DNA of 11,847 bases, from assembly GCA_016932895.1 (NCBI GenBank), contig JAFGCA010000825.1, forward strand, positions 1 through 11,847, read 5' to 3'. The notes below the pieces were generated by a model that was not told where the DNA came from, searched no databases, and was given only the letters and a program-made list of their open reading frames with translations. Below, piece by piece: positions 1 through 7,580 of the stretch (positions are counted from its first letter, which is position 1; each line of letters begins with the position of its first letter). The position numbers were made by a program, and so were the translations under genes. This DNA comes from Sedimentisphaerales bacterium. GTDB taxonomy: Bacteria > Planctomycetota > Phycisphaerae > Sedimentisphaerales > SG8-4.

Positions 1-23
1 GCTCCGATGGTATCTGTACTGTC

Positions 24-1976
24 ATGACACGGATTGTCGACAGAGCCAAGCCCCAGCGAAGGCCGCCCGGCCGGTCGTCCTGCCGCGAGTGGCTGACCGC
101 CTGCCGCGAGAGGGTCCAGGGCGATCACACTCGCTACCGCCGGCTCGAAACCCGCTGGTCCCGGATCCGACTGGCCGTCTTTCTGGGCGGCATCGGCCTC
201 GTCATCGTCCTGAGGGGCCACCCGCCGCTGGTGACGGCAGCGGCAGGAGCGGGCCTGGCCGCCTTCCTGGTCGCGATCCTGAGGCACACAAGCTGGGAAG
301 GCAAGCGCGCTTTTGCCGAGCGTCTCCTCGTTGTGGCGAACGAGTCGCTGCACGCCAGCGTCGATCGCGACCGTCCCGTCCGCGCGTGGCAGCGTCCCGA
401 GGACACGGCGGGCACCGCAGCATCTCTGCCGGCGCTTTTCGAGCCGGGCCCCGAATGGCCACTCACGGACCAGGAACGGGACGACCTCGACCTCTACGGG
501 CCACCCGTCGGCATCTTCGGGCTGCTCAACCGCACCTCCACCGACCTCGGCGCCCGGCGGCTGCGCGACATGCTGGACAGGCCGCTGCTGTCGGCCGGGC
601 ACATCGACCGGCGTCAGCACGCCGTCGAGTGGCTCGCCGGACACCACGAGCAGCGTTTGCGCATCATGGCCTCGCTCGCGGCGTTGCGCGGCGGTTCCGC
701 CCGTCTGGACACGCTCGTCCGGCTTCTGCACGAGACCGGCGCCCCGACACACCGGCTTATTTCGAAGGGCATCCGGCTGTGGTCCGTTTGCGGCGGCCTG
801 CTCGTGGTCTACGCCGTGTTTCGGATCGTCGCCGGCCACTACGAATGGGGGCGGCCCCTTGTCGGCGTGTTGGTCTTAAACGGCCTGATCCAGCTCGTCT
901 GCCACCGCATGTTTGCGCGCCTGGAAGCGTCGGTGGCCCCGTGGGCCGATCTGCGATCCGTCCTCCAGCGTCTCCTCGTTGTGGCCGAGCGGGCCAACCG
1001 AGAGCTTCCGAACGAGACCATTCTGGACTCGCTGAACGATCATTTCCATCGGGTCGCCGCCAGGGCCAGAATCCCGTCGCTGTGCGCCTGGCTGGAGTGG
1101 GCCGCGTTGCACGGCCTCGTGCGAGGCCTGCTCAACGCCGTGGTGCTCCTGGACCTGCACGTGGCCGAGGCGGTCCTGGCGCGCGTCGTGCCCAACCGTG
1201 ACGTGCTGCTTCGCGGCCTCTCGGCCCTGGCCGAACTGGAGGCGCTCTGCTCTCTGGCCTGCTTCTCGGCGGAACCGCCGGTGGCCTGCTATCCGAAATT
1301 CACCCCCGGCGCCGGACTTTCCCTCACGGAGGGCCGCCATCCTCTCGTTCCCGAGCGCGACGTCGTTGCCAACAGCATGAGTCTGACCCCGGAAAAGCGG
1401 ACGTGGGTCATCACCGGTCCGAACGCCGCGGGCAAGAGCACCTTTCTGCGCATGGTCGGTGTCAATTCGCTGCTGGCCCAGATCGGCGCGGCCGTGCCGG
1501 CCCGGGAGATGACAGGGTCACCCGTGCGATTGATGACCGACGTACGGATTCGCGACGATTTGGCGAGGCACGAGAGCTACTTTCTCTCCGAGGTCCGCCG
1601 GCTGCGCCGGATGGTCCAGGACACCGAGACGGCAAGCCCCATGCTCGGCCTGATCGACGAACCCTTCCGGGGCACCAACTCCCAGGAGAGAACGGCCGCC
1701 GGGATCGCCCTGCTGGAACACCTCATGGCATCCAGCCACTACTTCATCGTGGCCACGCATGAAGAGACGCTCGCGGCGACCGGAGCGGCCGCGGCGGAAG
1801 CGGAGAATCACCATTTTCAAGAGCACCTGACCGACGGCGGCATCGCCTTCGATTATCTCCTCCGCCCGGGCCCGGCAGTGACCAAAACGGCGCTGCGCAT
1901 CCTCGAGCGGGAAGGATACCCGCGCGCATTTATGGAGAGGGCCCGATCCCTGATGCCGCCCGCCGACCAGCCCTGA
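24..1976 (+). CDS. Membrane-anchored MutS-family ATPase (MutS-like protein)
   Basis: This 650-residue protein has a C-terminal MutS ATPase domain. Visible motifs are a Walker A loop GPNAAGKST (about residues 465-473), a Walker B LIDEPFRGTN (543-552) and a switch-histidine segment VATHEET. A MutS core (domain III/lever) segment around residues 150-220 includes LLNRTSTDLGARRLRD. The N-terminal mismatch-recognition domain of canonical MutS (usually about 850 residues) is absent. Instead there are hydrophobic segments at about 48-63 and 69-86, and a second hydrophobic pair at about 250-292, so the protein is probably membrane-anchored. Shorter MutS homologues without domain I are generally not mismatch-repair proteins; the role of this type is unknown to me. 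The ATG at 24 is the first in the window, but the frame stays open to the left edge and no clear ribosome binding site is seen, so the true start could lie further upstream. The family call is firm; the function is open. Confidence 0.88.
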   Translation: MTRIVDRAKPQRRPPGRSSCREWLTACRERVQGDHTRYRRLETRWSRIRLAVFLGGIGLVIVLRGHPPLVTAAAGAGLAAFLVAILRHTSWEGKRAFAERLLVVANESLHASVDRDRPVRAWQRPEDTAGTAASLPALFEPGPEWPLTDQERDDLDLYGPPVGIFGLLNRTSTDLGARRLRDMLDRPLLSAGHIDRRQHAVEWLAGHHEQRLRIMASLAALRGGSARLDTLVRLLHETGAPTHRLISKGIRLWSVCGGLLVVYAVFRIVAGHYEWGRPLVGVLVLNGLIQLVCHRMFARLEASVAPWADLRSVLQRLLVVAERANRELPNETILDSLNDHFHRVAARARIPSLCAWLEWAALHGLVRGLLNAVVLLDLHVAEAVLARVVPNRDVLLRGLSALAELEALCSLACFSAEPPVACYPKFTPGAGLSLTEGRHPLVPERDVVANSMSLTPEKRTWVITGPNAAGKSTFLRMVGVNSLLAQIGAAVPAREMTGSPVRLMTDVRIRDDLARHESYFLSEVRRLRRMVQDTETASPMLGLIDEPFRGTNSQERTAAGIALLEHLMASSHYFIVATHEETLAATGAAAAEAENHHFQEHLTDGGIAFDYLLRPGPAVTKTALRILEREGYPRAFMERARSLMPPADQP

Positions 1977-1979
1977 CAC

Positions 1980-2186
1980 GCCCGCCCTCCAGTAGCTGTC
2001 GATGTCCGCGTATTTGCCCGTATTATTCTCATCGTCGTATGCCAGCCATGCTTGAAAAACAAGTGTCACCGTGCGTTCTCGTTGGCAAATCACATGGAAC
2101 CCGACCCATTCCTTTTGCCCTTGGGGAAAAATCCAGAACAACGCGCCTCCAGTGGCTGGAAAAACCGGTAACGCCCTATCAGACGG
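1980..2186 (-). pseudogene. Possible degraded minus-strand coding fragment
   Basis: Reading the minus strand, a frame that opens after a TAA at 2189-2187 encodes ALFWIFPQGQKEWVGF, then an acidic, aromatic stretch AWLAYDDENNTGKYADIDSY. The composition looks like real protein rather than a random frame. The second part vaguely resembles the region after the helix of planctomycete-type pseudopilins (Cys, then AW-Y-DDN-GK), but no prepilin leader or hydrophobic helix is seen upstream. There is no ATG, and the frame runs without a stop into the antisense of the MutS-like gene. It may be a gene fragment left by a rearrangement, or chance. Confidence is low. Confidence 0.25.
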
Positions 2187-2360
2187 TTATGGGGAACGTC
2201 GGGGAGTCGAGGCATGCCTGTATCGCAAAGGGATTGCATCGGTTTCCCCGGCACAGTAGCATGTCTGGAAATCGTGAACCGCCCATGCTGGGCTGAACTG
2301 AACCCGCAATGGAAGAGAAGACATGGAATTGTCTTGACTGCGTGACCATTTCTTATGAGT

Positions 2361-2365
2361 AGGAG
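2361..2365 (+). promoter_or_regulatory. Ribosome binding site that decides the start of the first GH95 gene
   Basis: AGGAG at 2361-2365 lies 10 bases before the ATG at 2376. It overlaps the codons that follow an in-frame upstream ATG at 2355, so the 2355 start is unlikely. Starting at 2376 also places a signal peptide directly at the N-terminus. Confidence 0.7.
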
Positions 2366-2375
2366 ACAAATCGCG

Positions 2376-4829
2376 ATGAACCACTGGATCATTTCCATCA
2401 CGGCTTTGTTGCTCAGTGCAACCGTTTCGGCGGCCGAGTTCCGTCCGGTCCGCAAATCATTCCAAGCACCCGAACGGGGTTTCATCAGCTCACAGCCTGC
2501 TGAAACCTGGGAAGAGGGACTGATCTCCGGCAACGGCACAATCGGGGCCAATGTATTCTCCCGTCCTCTGGATGAGACTATCATCTTTACCCACGAGCGC
2601 TTGTTCCTGCCCACCGGCGATCCCGTCCCCCCGCCAGACACGGCTTCGCGTCTCTTCGAAGTCCGTCGGCTTATCGACCGCGGCCTGTATAAGCAGGCGG
2701 CGCTGCTGGCCTTTCAATTTTCCGGTCAGCAGAGCTTCATGTACCCCGACCCGTTCGTCCCGGCCTTCGACATGCGGATCGGCATGGAGAAGCAGGGTGA
2801 GGTTCGCGACTACGTGCGCAGCGTCAATTTCCAGACCGGCGAGGCGACGGTTCGCTGGGCCGACGACCGTGGCTCCTTCGAGCGGCGGCTGTTCGTCTCA
2901 CGCGCCGATGGCATCGCCGTTCTGCTGATCGCGGGGCCGGCAAAAGGCGCGATCGACTGCGCGTTGAGGCTGACACCACGCGAGCCCAGCTCAAAGCTGG
3001 GTGAAAAAACGGTCGAGCGTTCCAACGAGCGATTCAAGTCACACGTCAGCGACGTCAACGCCACTGCCGATGCAGAGCACCTTACCTTCCGCAACACGTT
3101 CGCGCGGGCCTACCCCGGCAGCATCCACACGCTGGAAGGCGTAGCGCGTGTCGTTGCTCCGGCAGCACAGGTCGGTGCGGCCGACGGCGTGATGACCATC
3201 CGGGGCGCCGACTACGTGCTCGTGCTCCTGGACATCGAGCTGATCTATGAACTCGACGAATCCCGGCTCGATCAGCTCAAGGAGACGCTGGGCGGGATCG
3301 CCGCGGACTACGGGCGACTGCTGAGCCGTCACGCGGCCATCCATGGTGAGATGTTCAACCGAATGCGACTGGACATCGGCGGCGGGGCCGACCGTGAACT
3401 CGCCACGGAGGAGCTGCTGGCCAAATCGACCAACGAGAACCTCTCTCGCGCACTGACGGAGAAGGTCTTCGACGCCGGACGCTACAACATAATCTCCTGC
3501 ACCGGCGAACTGCCGCCGACACTTCAGGGCGTGTGGGCGGGGACCTACGTACCTTCCTGGGCCAGCGACTTCACGCACAACGGCAATGTGCCCTCGGCGA
3601 TCGCCGCCATGCTGCGCGCCAACACACCGGAGCTGATGCTTGCCTACACCGGATACATTGAGTCGATCGTGCCTTATCTGCGTGTCAATGCGACCCACAT
3701 CTTCGGTACGCGCGGCGTCGTGCTGCCTTCCCGCTCGACAACGCACGGATTCAACAATGCGCTGGCGCCGGGATTTGCCGGCGGGATGTGGGTGGCCGGG
3801 GCGGCCTGGGCGGCCCACTTCTTCTACGACTACTATCTCTACACCGGCGACCGGCAATTCCTCGCCGAGCACGCTCTGCCCTTCATGCAGGAGGCGGCGC
3901 TGTTCTTTGAGGACTACCTCTACGAAGGGCCCGACGGCAAGTACGTCTTCAATCCCACGACCTCGCCGGAGAACTCACCGTCCAACACGCGTTCTCAGGC
4001 GACGTTCAACGCCACGATGGATGTCGCCGCGGCGAAGGAATTGCTGCGAAACTGCATCGAGGCGTCGCGCACGCTCGACGTGAATCGGCACAAGATATTG
4101 CTCTGGGAGAAAATGCTGACCAGGATGCCGGACTACATGATCAGCGAGGAAGGCGCGGTCAAGGAATGGCTGACGCCGAAGCTCGCGGACAACTTGAACC
4201 ATCGTCACTCGTCACAGCTTTACCCGCTGTACGACGGGATGCCCACGGAGATCGCCGGTGATCCGAGGCTCCGGGAAGGCTTCCGCAAGATCGTCGAGCA
4301 CAAACTGGAACACCACTACAAGCGAGCGGGCTTCATGTCCTTCGGGGTCGTCCAGCTCGGTCAGGCGGCAACCAGCCTGGGCGAGGGGGAGCTCGCCTAT
4401 CAGGCCATGGTCCGTCTCGTCAACAGTTACTGGCTGAACAACCTGGCCTCTATGCACAACCACAAGTCGCTCTTCAACATGGACATCAGCGGCGGCATGC
4501 CCGCCGTGCTCATCAAGATGCTGGTGGCGTCGGACCCTGGCGCGATCGAGCTGCTGCCCGCGCTGCCGGCCGCCTGGCCCTCCGGAACCATCGACGGTGT
4601 TCTATGCCGCGGTCAGATCGAGATCAAACGTCTCCGCTGGGATGAGGGGCAAATCCTGGTCCGTCTTGTGTCCGACAAGGAACAGACGGTTACGTTGGAG
4701 GTACCCGGGGAAATACGGGACATCTCGGTGACGATGGGCAAGGCATCGGTTCGGCGATCCGACCAGGGAAGTCGACGCAGGCTCTCCCTCCGGGCCGGAC
4801 AGGAGGTTGCCCTGAAGATCGCGTTCTGA
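2376..4829 (+). CDS. Secreted divergent GH95-type glycosidase (alpha-L-fucosidase-like)
   Basis: This 817-residue protein starts with a signal peptide (MNHWIISITALLLSATVSA, cleavage near residue 19 or 20), so it is exported. The fold order fits GH95: an N-terminal beta-sandwich with EEGLISGNGTIGANVF, a variant of the family's LGNGRLGAMVFG, then an (alpha/alpha)6 barrel, then a C-terminal beta domain after ELLPALPAAWPSG. GH95 enzymes (Bifidobacterium AfcA is the reference) hydrolyse alpha-1,2-linked L-fucose, or L-galactose, by inversion. The AfcA catalytic set is an acid Glu in TSPEN, two Asn in an N-x-N motif, and an Asp in QIDGNFG. Here I see E532 in TSPEN, N402 and N404 in HNGN, and D703 in FNMDISGG. 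All four roles seem filled, but the surrounding motifs (EMNYW, QIDGNFG) are rewritten, so substrate specificity may differ. It lies 47 bases before a second GH95 gene and is probably co-transcribed with it. The family is fairly sure; the substrate is not. Confidence 0.82.
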   Translation: MNHWIISITALLLSATVSAAEFRPVRKSFQAPERGFISSQPAETWEEGLISGNGTIGANVFSRPLDETIIFTHERLFLPTGDPVPPPDTASRLFEVRRLIDRGLYKQAALLAFQFSGQQSFMYPDPFVPAFDMRIGMEKQGEVRDYVRSVNFQTGEATVRWADDRGSFERRLFVSRADGIAVLLIAGPAKGAIDCALRLTPREPSSKLGEKTVERSNERFKSHVSDVNATADAEHLTFRNTFARAYPGSIHTLEGVARVVAPAAQVGAADGVMTIRGADYVLVLLDIELIYELDESRLDQLKETLGGIAADYGRLLSRHAAIHGEMFNRMRLDIGGGADRELATEELLAKSTNENLSRALTEKVFDAGRYNIISCTGELPPTLQGVWAGTYVPSWASDFTHNGNVPSAIAAMLRANTPELMLAYTGYIESIVPYLRVNATHIFGTRGVVLPSRSTTHGFNNALAPGFAGGMWVAGAAWAAHFFYDYYLYTGDRQFLAEHALPFMQEAALFFEDYLYEGPDGKYVFNPTTSPENSPSNTRSQATFNATMDVAAAKELLRNCIEASRTLDVNRHKILLWEKMLTRMPDYMISEEGAVKEWLTPKLADNLNHRHSSQLYPLYDGMPTEIAGDPRLREGFRKIVEHKLEHHYKRAGFMSFGVVQLGQAATSLGEGELAYQAMVRLVNSYWLNNLASMHNHKSLFNMDISGGMPAVLIKMLVASDPGAIELLPALPAAWPSGTIDGVLCRGQIEIKRLRWDEGQILVRLVSDKEQTVTLEVPGEIRDISVTMGKASVRRSDQGSRRRLSLRAGQEVALKIAF

Positions 4830-4876
4830 CCAAGCCTGCACAAACGACATGACGAAGATATGACAGGACCCATGAG

Positions 4877-7273
4877 ATGCGAATTGACCGATGGATGGTT
4901 TTGCTTGCAGTGTTGTGTCTGGGCATTGTGATTCCGAGCGTCGAGGCGATACAAGATCCCGGTGTCACGGTAATGTGGTATAAACAGCCCGCGAAAGACT
5001 GGTCGGAAGCGATGCCGCTGGGCAACGGTCGGCTCGGTGCGATGGTTTTCGGTGAGCCGCAGAAGGAGAGAGTCCTTCTCAATGAGGAAACGGTCTGGAC
5101 CGGTGGCCCTTACAATCCGACCAATGTCGAGGGCGCAGAGCACGTGCAGAAGATACGTGAACTGATATTCGCCCGAGACTACGCGAAAGCGCATTGGATG
5201 TTCGGCAGGTATATGATGGGCTATCCCGTCGAGCAGCAGAAATACCAGCCGCTCGGCAATCTATACCTCGAGTTCCAGAACCATCAGAACGTCACCGACT
5301 ATCGACGCGACCTGGACCTGGATACGGCTGTCGCCTCGGTACGCTACCGCATCGGCGACGTGGCATTCCAACGACAGGTCTTTGTCAGCAGCGTCGACCA
5401 GGTTGTCGTCGTGCGATTGACCGCCAGCGAACCCAAGCATCTGTCGTTCACAGCGCAACTCACAGGCTACCGGAATGAGGCCCATTCCAATTACGGCAGC
5501 GAGCAGTTTCGCATGGATGGAGTCGAGCCGGACAGCCTTCAGTTGGCCGGCCATACATCCACGTATCTCGGTGTTGAAGGGAAGGTCCGGTACTTTGCCC
5601 GAGCCAAGTTCGTGGTCGAAGGGGGTGAGATCGATGTCGGCTACAACAGCCTGACGGTTACAGATGCCGATGCGGTGACGATCCTCATTCCCGCCGCAAC
5701 GAATTTTGTGAATTATCGTGATGTCAGCGCTTCCGAACGGGAGCGTGTCATGGCCGTGCTGGCTCGCATTTCGCGAAAGCCATACGAACAGATCCGGCAG
5801 GATCATGTCGCGGCACACCAGCGTCTGTTCCGCAGGGTAACGGTGGATTTCGGGCCCTCCCCTGCGTCCATGTTGCCGACGGACAAGCGCTGCAAAGCGT
5901 TTGCCGCCGGCGAAGACGACCCTCAACTGGCGGCTTTGTACTTCCAGTTCGCGCGATATCTGCTTATCAGCAGTTCACGCCCGGGAACCAAACCCGCGAA
6001 TCTTCAGGGGATATGGAACGAACAGATGAACCCGAGCTGGGACAGCAAATACACCACCAACATCAACCTGGAGATGAATTACTGGGCGGCCGAGGTGTCC
6101 AATCTCTCCGAGTGCATCGAGCCGCTGATCGACATGCTGTGCGAAATCACGACGCCGGGATCGTACACGGCCCGGAAGAGCTACGGCGCGCGAGGTTGGG
6201 TCCTTCATCAAAACACGGACATCTGGTGGGCAACCGCCCCGATGGACGGTCCGTCCTGGGGCACATTCTCAACCGGCGGGGCGTGGCTTTGTACCCATCT
6301 CTGGGAACACTACCTCTACAATCGCGACGAGGCGTACCTGGCGAAGATCTATCCGGTCATGAAAGGCTCGGCCCTGTTCTTTGTCGACACCCTTGTCGAG
6401 CACCCGCTGCAGGACGTGCTGGTGACCGCTCCGGCCACGTCTCCGGAGAACACGCCCAAACGACCGGGCAACAGACCGATGTTCGACGAAATCCTTGGCA
6501 GTACCATCACACCCAATATCTGTGCGGGCCCCACGATGGACAGGCAGATACTCAGGGACCTGTTCAGCTATGTCATCGAAGCCTCGCGGATCCTGGATCG
6601 GGATGAAGCGTTCAGGGAGCAGCTTGTTGCAACACGAGCGAAGCTGGCGCCGATGAAAATCGGCCGTTATGGCCAGCTTCAGGAATGGTTCGAGGATTGG
6701 GACGACCCCAACGACACGCACCGCCATTTCTCGCATCTGTACGGCATCTATCCGAGTTGCCAGATCAGCATCGAGACGACGCCCGAACTGGCGGAGGCGG
6801 CGAGAAAATCGGTTATCCAACGCGGGGACCTGGGCACGGGCTTCTCCATGGCCTGGAAAATGAACATCTGGGCTCGCCTGCTCGACGGCAATCGCTCGCA
6901 CCGGATATTCCGCCACCTGATCGGAAAGAACAACTGTACGAACATGTTCACCAAGTGTTTCAGCACGCCACAGGTCGAGGGGGTCTTTGGCTGCGCCGCC
7001 GGGCTCGCCGAGATGATTCTCCAATCCTATGGCAACGAGATCGAGCTGCTGCCGGCCTTGCCGGACGCCTGGCCTCGTGGGAGAGTCAGCGGCCTGAGAG
7101 CGAGAGGTGGCTTTGTTGTTGATTTCGAATGGAACGATGGAAGGCTTCAGTCAGCGGTCGTTCATGCGACGACGAATGGAGTTTGTCGCGTGAAATGTGA
7201 TGGCAGATCTGCCGAATTTGCGGCGCACGCAGGTAGTGACTACATCCTCAACGGCGAACTGAAGGTACAGTAG
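4877..7273 (+). CDS. Secreted GH95 glycosidase, probable alpha-L-fucosidase/galactosidase
   Basis: This 798-residue protein has a signal peptide (residues 1-24, ending SVEA). The N-terminal domain is canonical GH95 with AMPLGNGRLGAMVFG and LLNEETVWTGGPYNP. The barrel carries NINLEMNYWAAE (N395, N397), TSPENTP (E524, the likely general acid) and DPNDTHRHFSHLYGIYPSCQ. The C-terminal part has ELLPALPDAWPRGRVSGLRARGGF. The expected reaction is inverting hydrolysis of alpha-L-fucosides or alpha-L-galactosides outside the cytoplasm. One oddity is that the family's QIDGNFG motif, whose Asp is the catalytic base in AfcA, reads QVEGVFG here with Glu at 701. The chemistry may be tuned, or activity reduced. 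The start at 4877 follows AGGAC at 4865-4869; an ATG at 4872 is out of frame. It follows the first GH95 gene by 47 bases, and the two proteins share architecture but only limited sequence, so they are old paralogues rather than a recent duplication. Confidence 0.92.
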   Translation: MRIDRWMVLLAVLCLGIVIPSVEAIQDPGVTVMWYKQPAKDWSEAMPLGNGRLGAMVFGEPQKERVLLNEETVWTGGPYNPTNVEGAEHVQKIRELIFARDYAKAHWMFGRYMMGYPVEQQKYQPLGNLYLEFQNHQNVTDYRRDLDLDTAVASVRYRIGDVAFQRQVFVSSVDQVVVVRLTASEPKHLSFTAQLTGYRNEAHSNYGSEQFRMDGVEPDSLQLAGHTSTYLGVEGKVRYFARAKFVVEGGEIDVGYNSLTVTDADAVTILIPAATNFVNYRDVSASERERVMAVLARISRKPYEQIRQDHVAAHQRLFRRVTVDFGPSPASMLPTDKRCKAFAAGEDDPQLAALYFQFARYLLISSSRPGTKPANLQGIWNEQMNPSWDSKYTTNINLEMNYWAAEVSNLSECIEPLIDMLCEITTPGSYTARKSYGARGWVLHQNTDIWWATAPMDGPSWGTFSTGGAWLCTHLWEHYLYNRDEAYLAKIYPVMKGSALFFVDTLVEHPLQDVLVTAPATSPENTPKRPGNRPMFDEILGSTITPNICAGPTMDRQILRDLFSYVIEASRILDRDEAFREQLVATRAKLAPMKIGRYGQLQEWFEDWDDPNDTHRHFSHLYGIYPSCQISIETTPELAEAARKSVIQRGDLGTGFSMAWKMNIWARLLDGNRSHRIFRHLIGKNNCTNMFTKCFSTPQVEGVFGCAAGLAEMILQSYGNEIELLPALPDAWPRGRVSGLRARGGFVVDFEWNDGRLQSAVVHATTNGVCRVKCDGRSAEFAAHAGSDYILNGELKVQ

Positions 7274-7580
7274 ACCGAGTAGAAGCGGTTTTGTCACGCG
7301 CGCACCATGGCTCTGTTCGCTATAACGATTTCTCTGTCGCAGCCAATCTGGCCGGCAGGGTGTTTTTGTTGATTGACTTTCCCATGAGGTGAAATTAATC
7401 TGCCGGGCAGACTGCGGTTTTGGCGAGTACGTGACGGCTGTGCGCCTGAATCGTTGCCGTCGCGATGTTAACGCTATTGCCGGTTCGCGGATCGGATTAC
7501 CTCCATCCGGACAAGTCCGGCTTCGTTGGGCAGTGGCCGCGGTTTCGGCGGCTTCTATGATCTGTTGAAAGGACCAGTTG
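7274..7580 (+). other. Leader region between second GH95 gene and symporter
   Basis: This stretch of 307 bases has no gene. It contains a possible promoter, TTGACT at 7373-7378 and TAATCT at 7396-7401 with a 17-base spacer; the -10 box is weak. Inverted arms CCGGCAG (7352-7358) and CTGCCGG (7400-7406) flank it. A perfect palindrome at 7507-7520 is listed separately. No terminator with a T-run is seen after the GH95 stop, so readthrough from the upstream genes is possible. Confidence 0.45.
7507..7520. promoter_or_regulatory. Perfect palindrome CCGGACAAGTCCGG, possible operator
   Basis: Two 6-bp arms, CCGGAC and GTCCGG, are separated by AA. The site is about 60 bases before the symporter start. 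The short spacer suits a dimeric DNA-binding protein better than an RNA hairpin. The regulator is unknown, and a chance palindrome in GC-rich DNA cannot be excluded. Confidence 0.3.

Larger units (their letters stand above)
1977..2375. other. Intergenic stretch without an intact gene
   Basis: About 400 bases separate the MutS-like gene from the first glycosidase gene. I see a 10-bp palindrome AGGCATGCCT at 2210-2219, the small palindrome CCAGTGGCTGG at 2149-2159, and a possible degraded minus-strand coding fragment (listed separately). No convincing terminator with a T-run follows the MutS-like stop, and no good -35/-10 pair precedes the glycosidase gene, although its promoter should lie here. 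Confidence 0.6.

Noticed and set aside
2329..2358. TTGTCT/TTATGA or TTGACT near the first GH95 gene as a promoter
   Set aside because: The -10 match is poor, the TTGACT spacing is too short (13), and the start site would fall on the ribosome binding site.
3039..3872. A 277-codon minus-strand frame inside the first GH95 gene
   Set aside because: It is a shadow frame with arginine/glycine/valine-rich composition and no motif; the plus-strand gene is well supported.
2376..7273. The two GH95 genes as a recent tandem duplication
   Set aside because: Their sequences differ throughout, including around the catalytic motifs, so they are old paralogues or were brought together independently.
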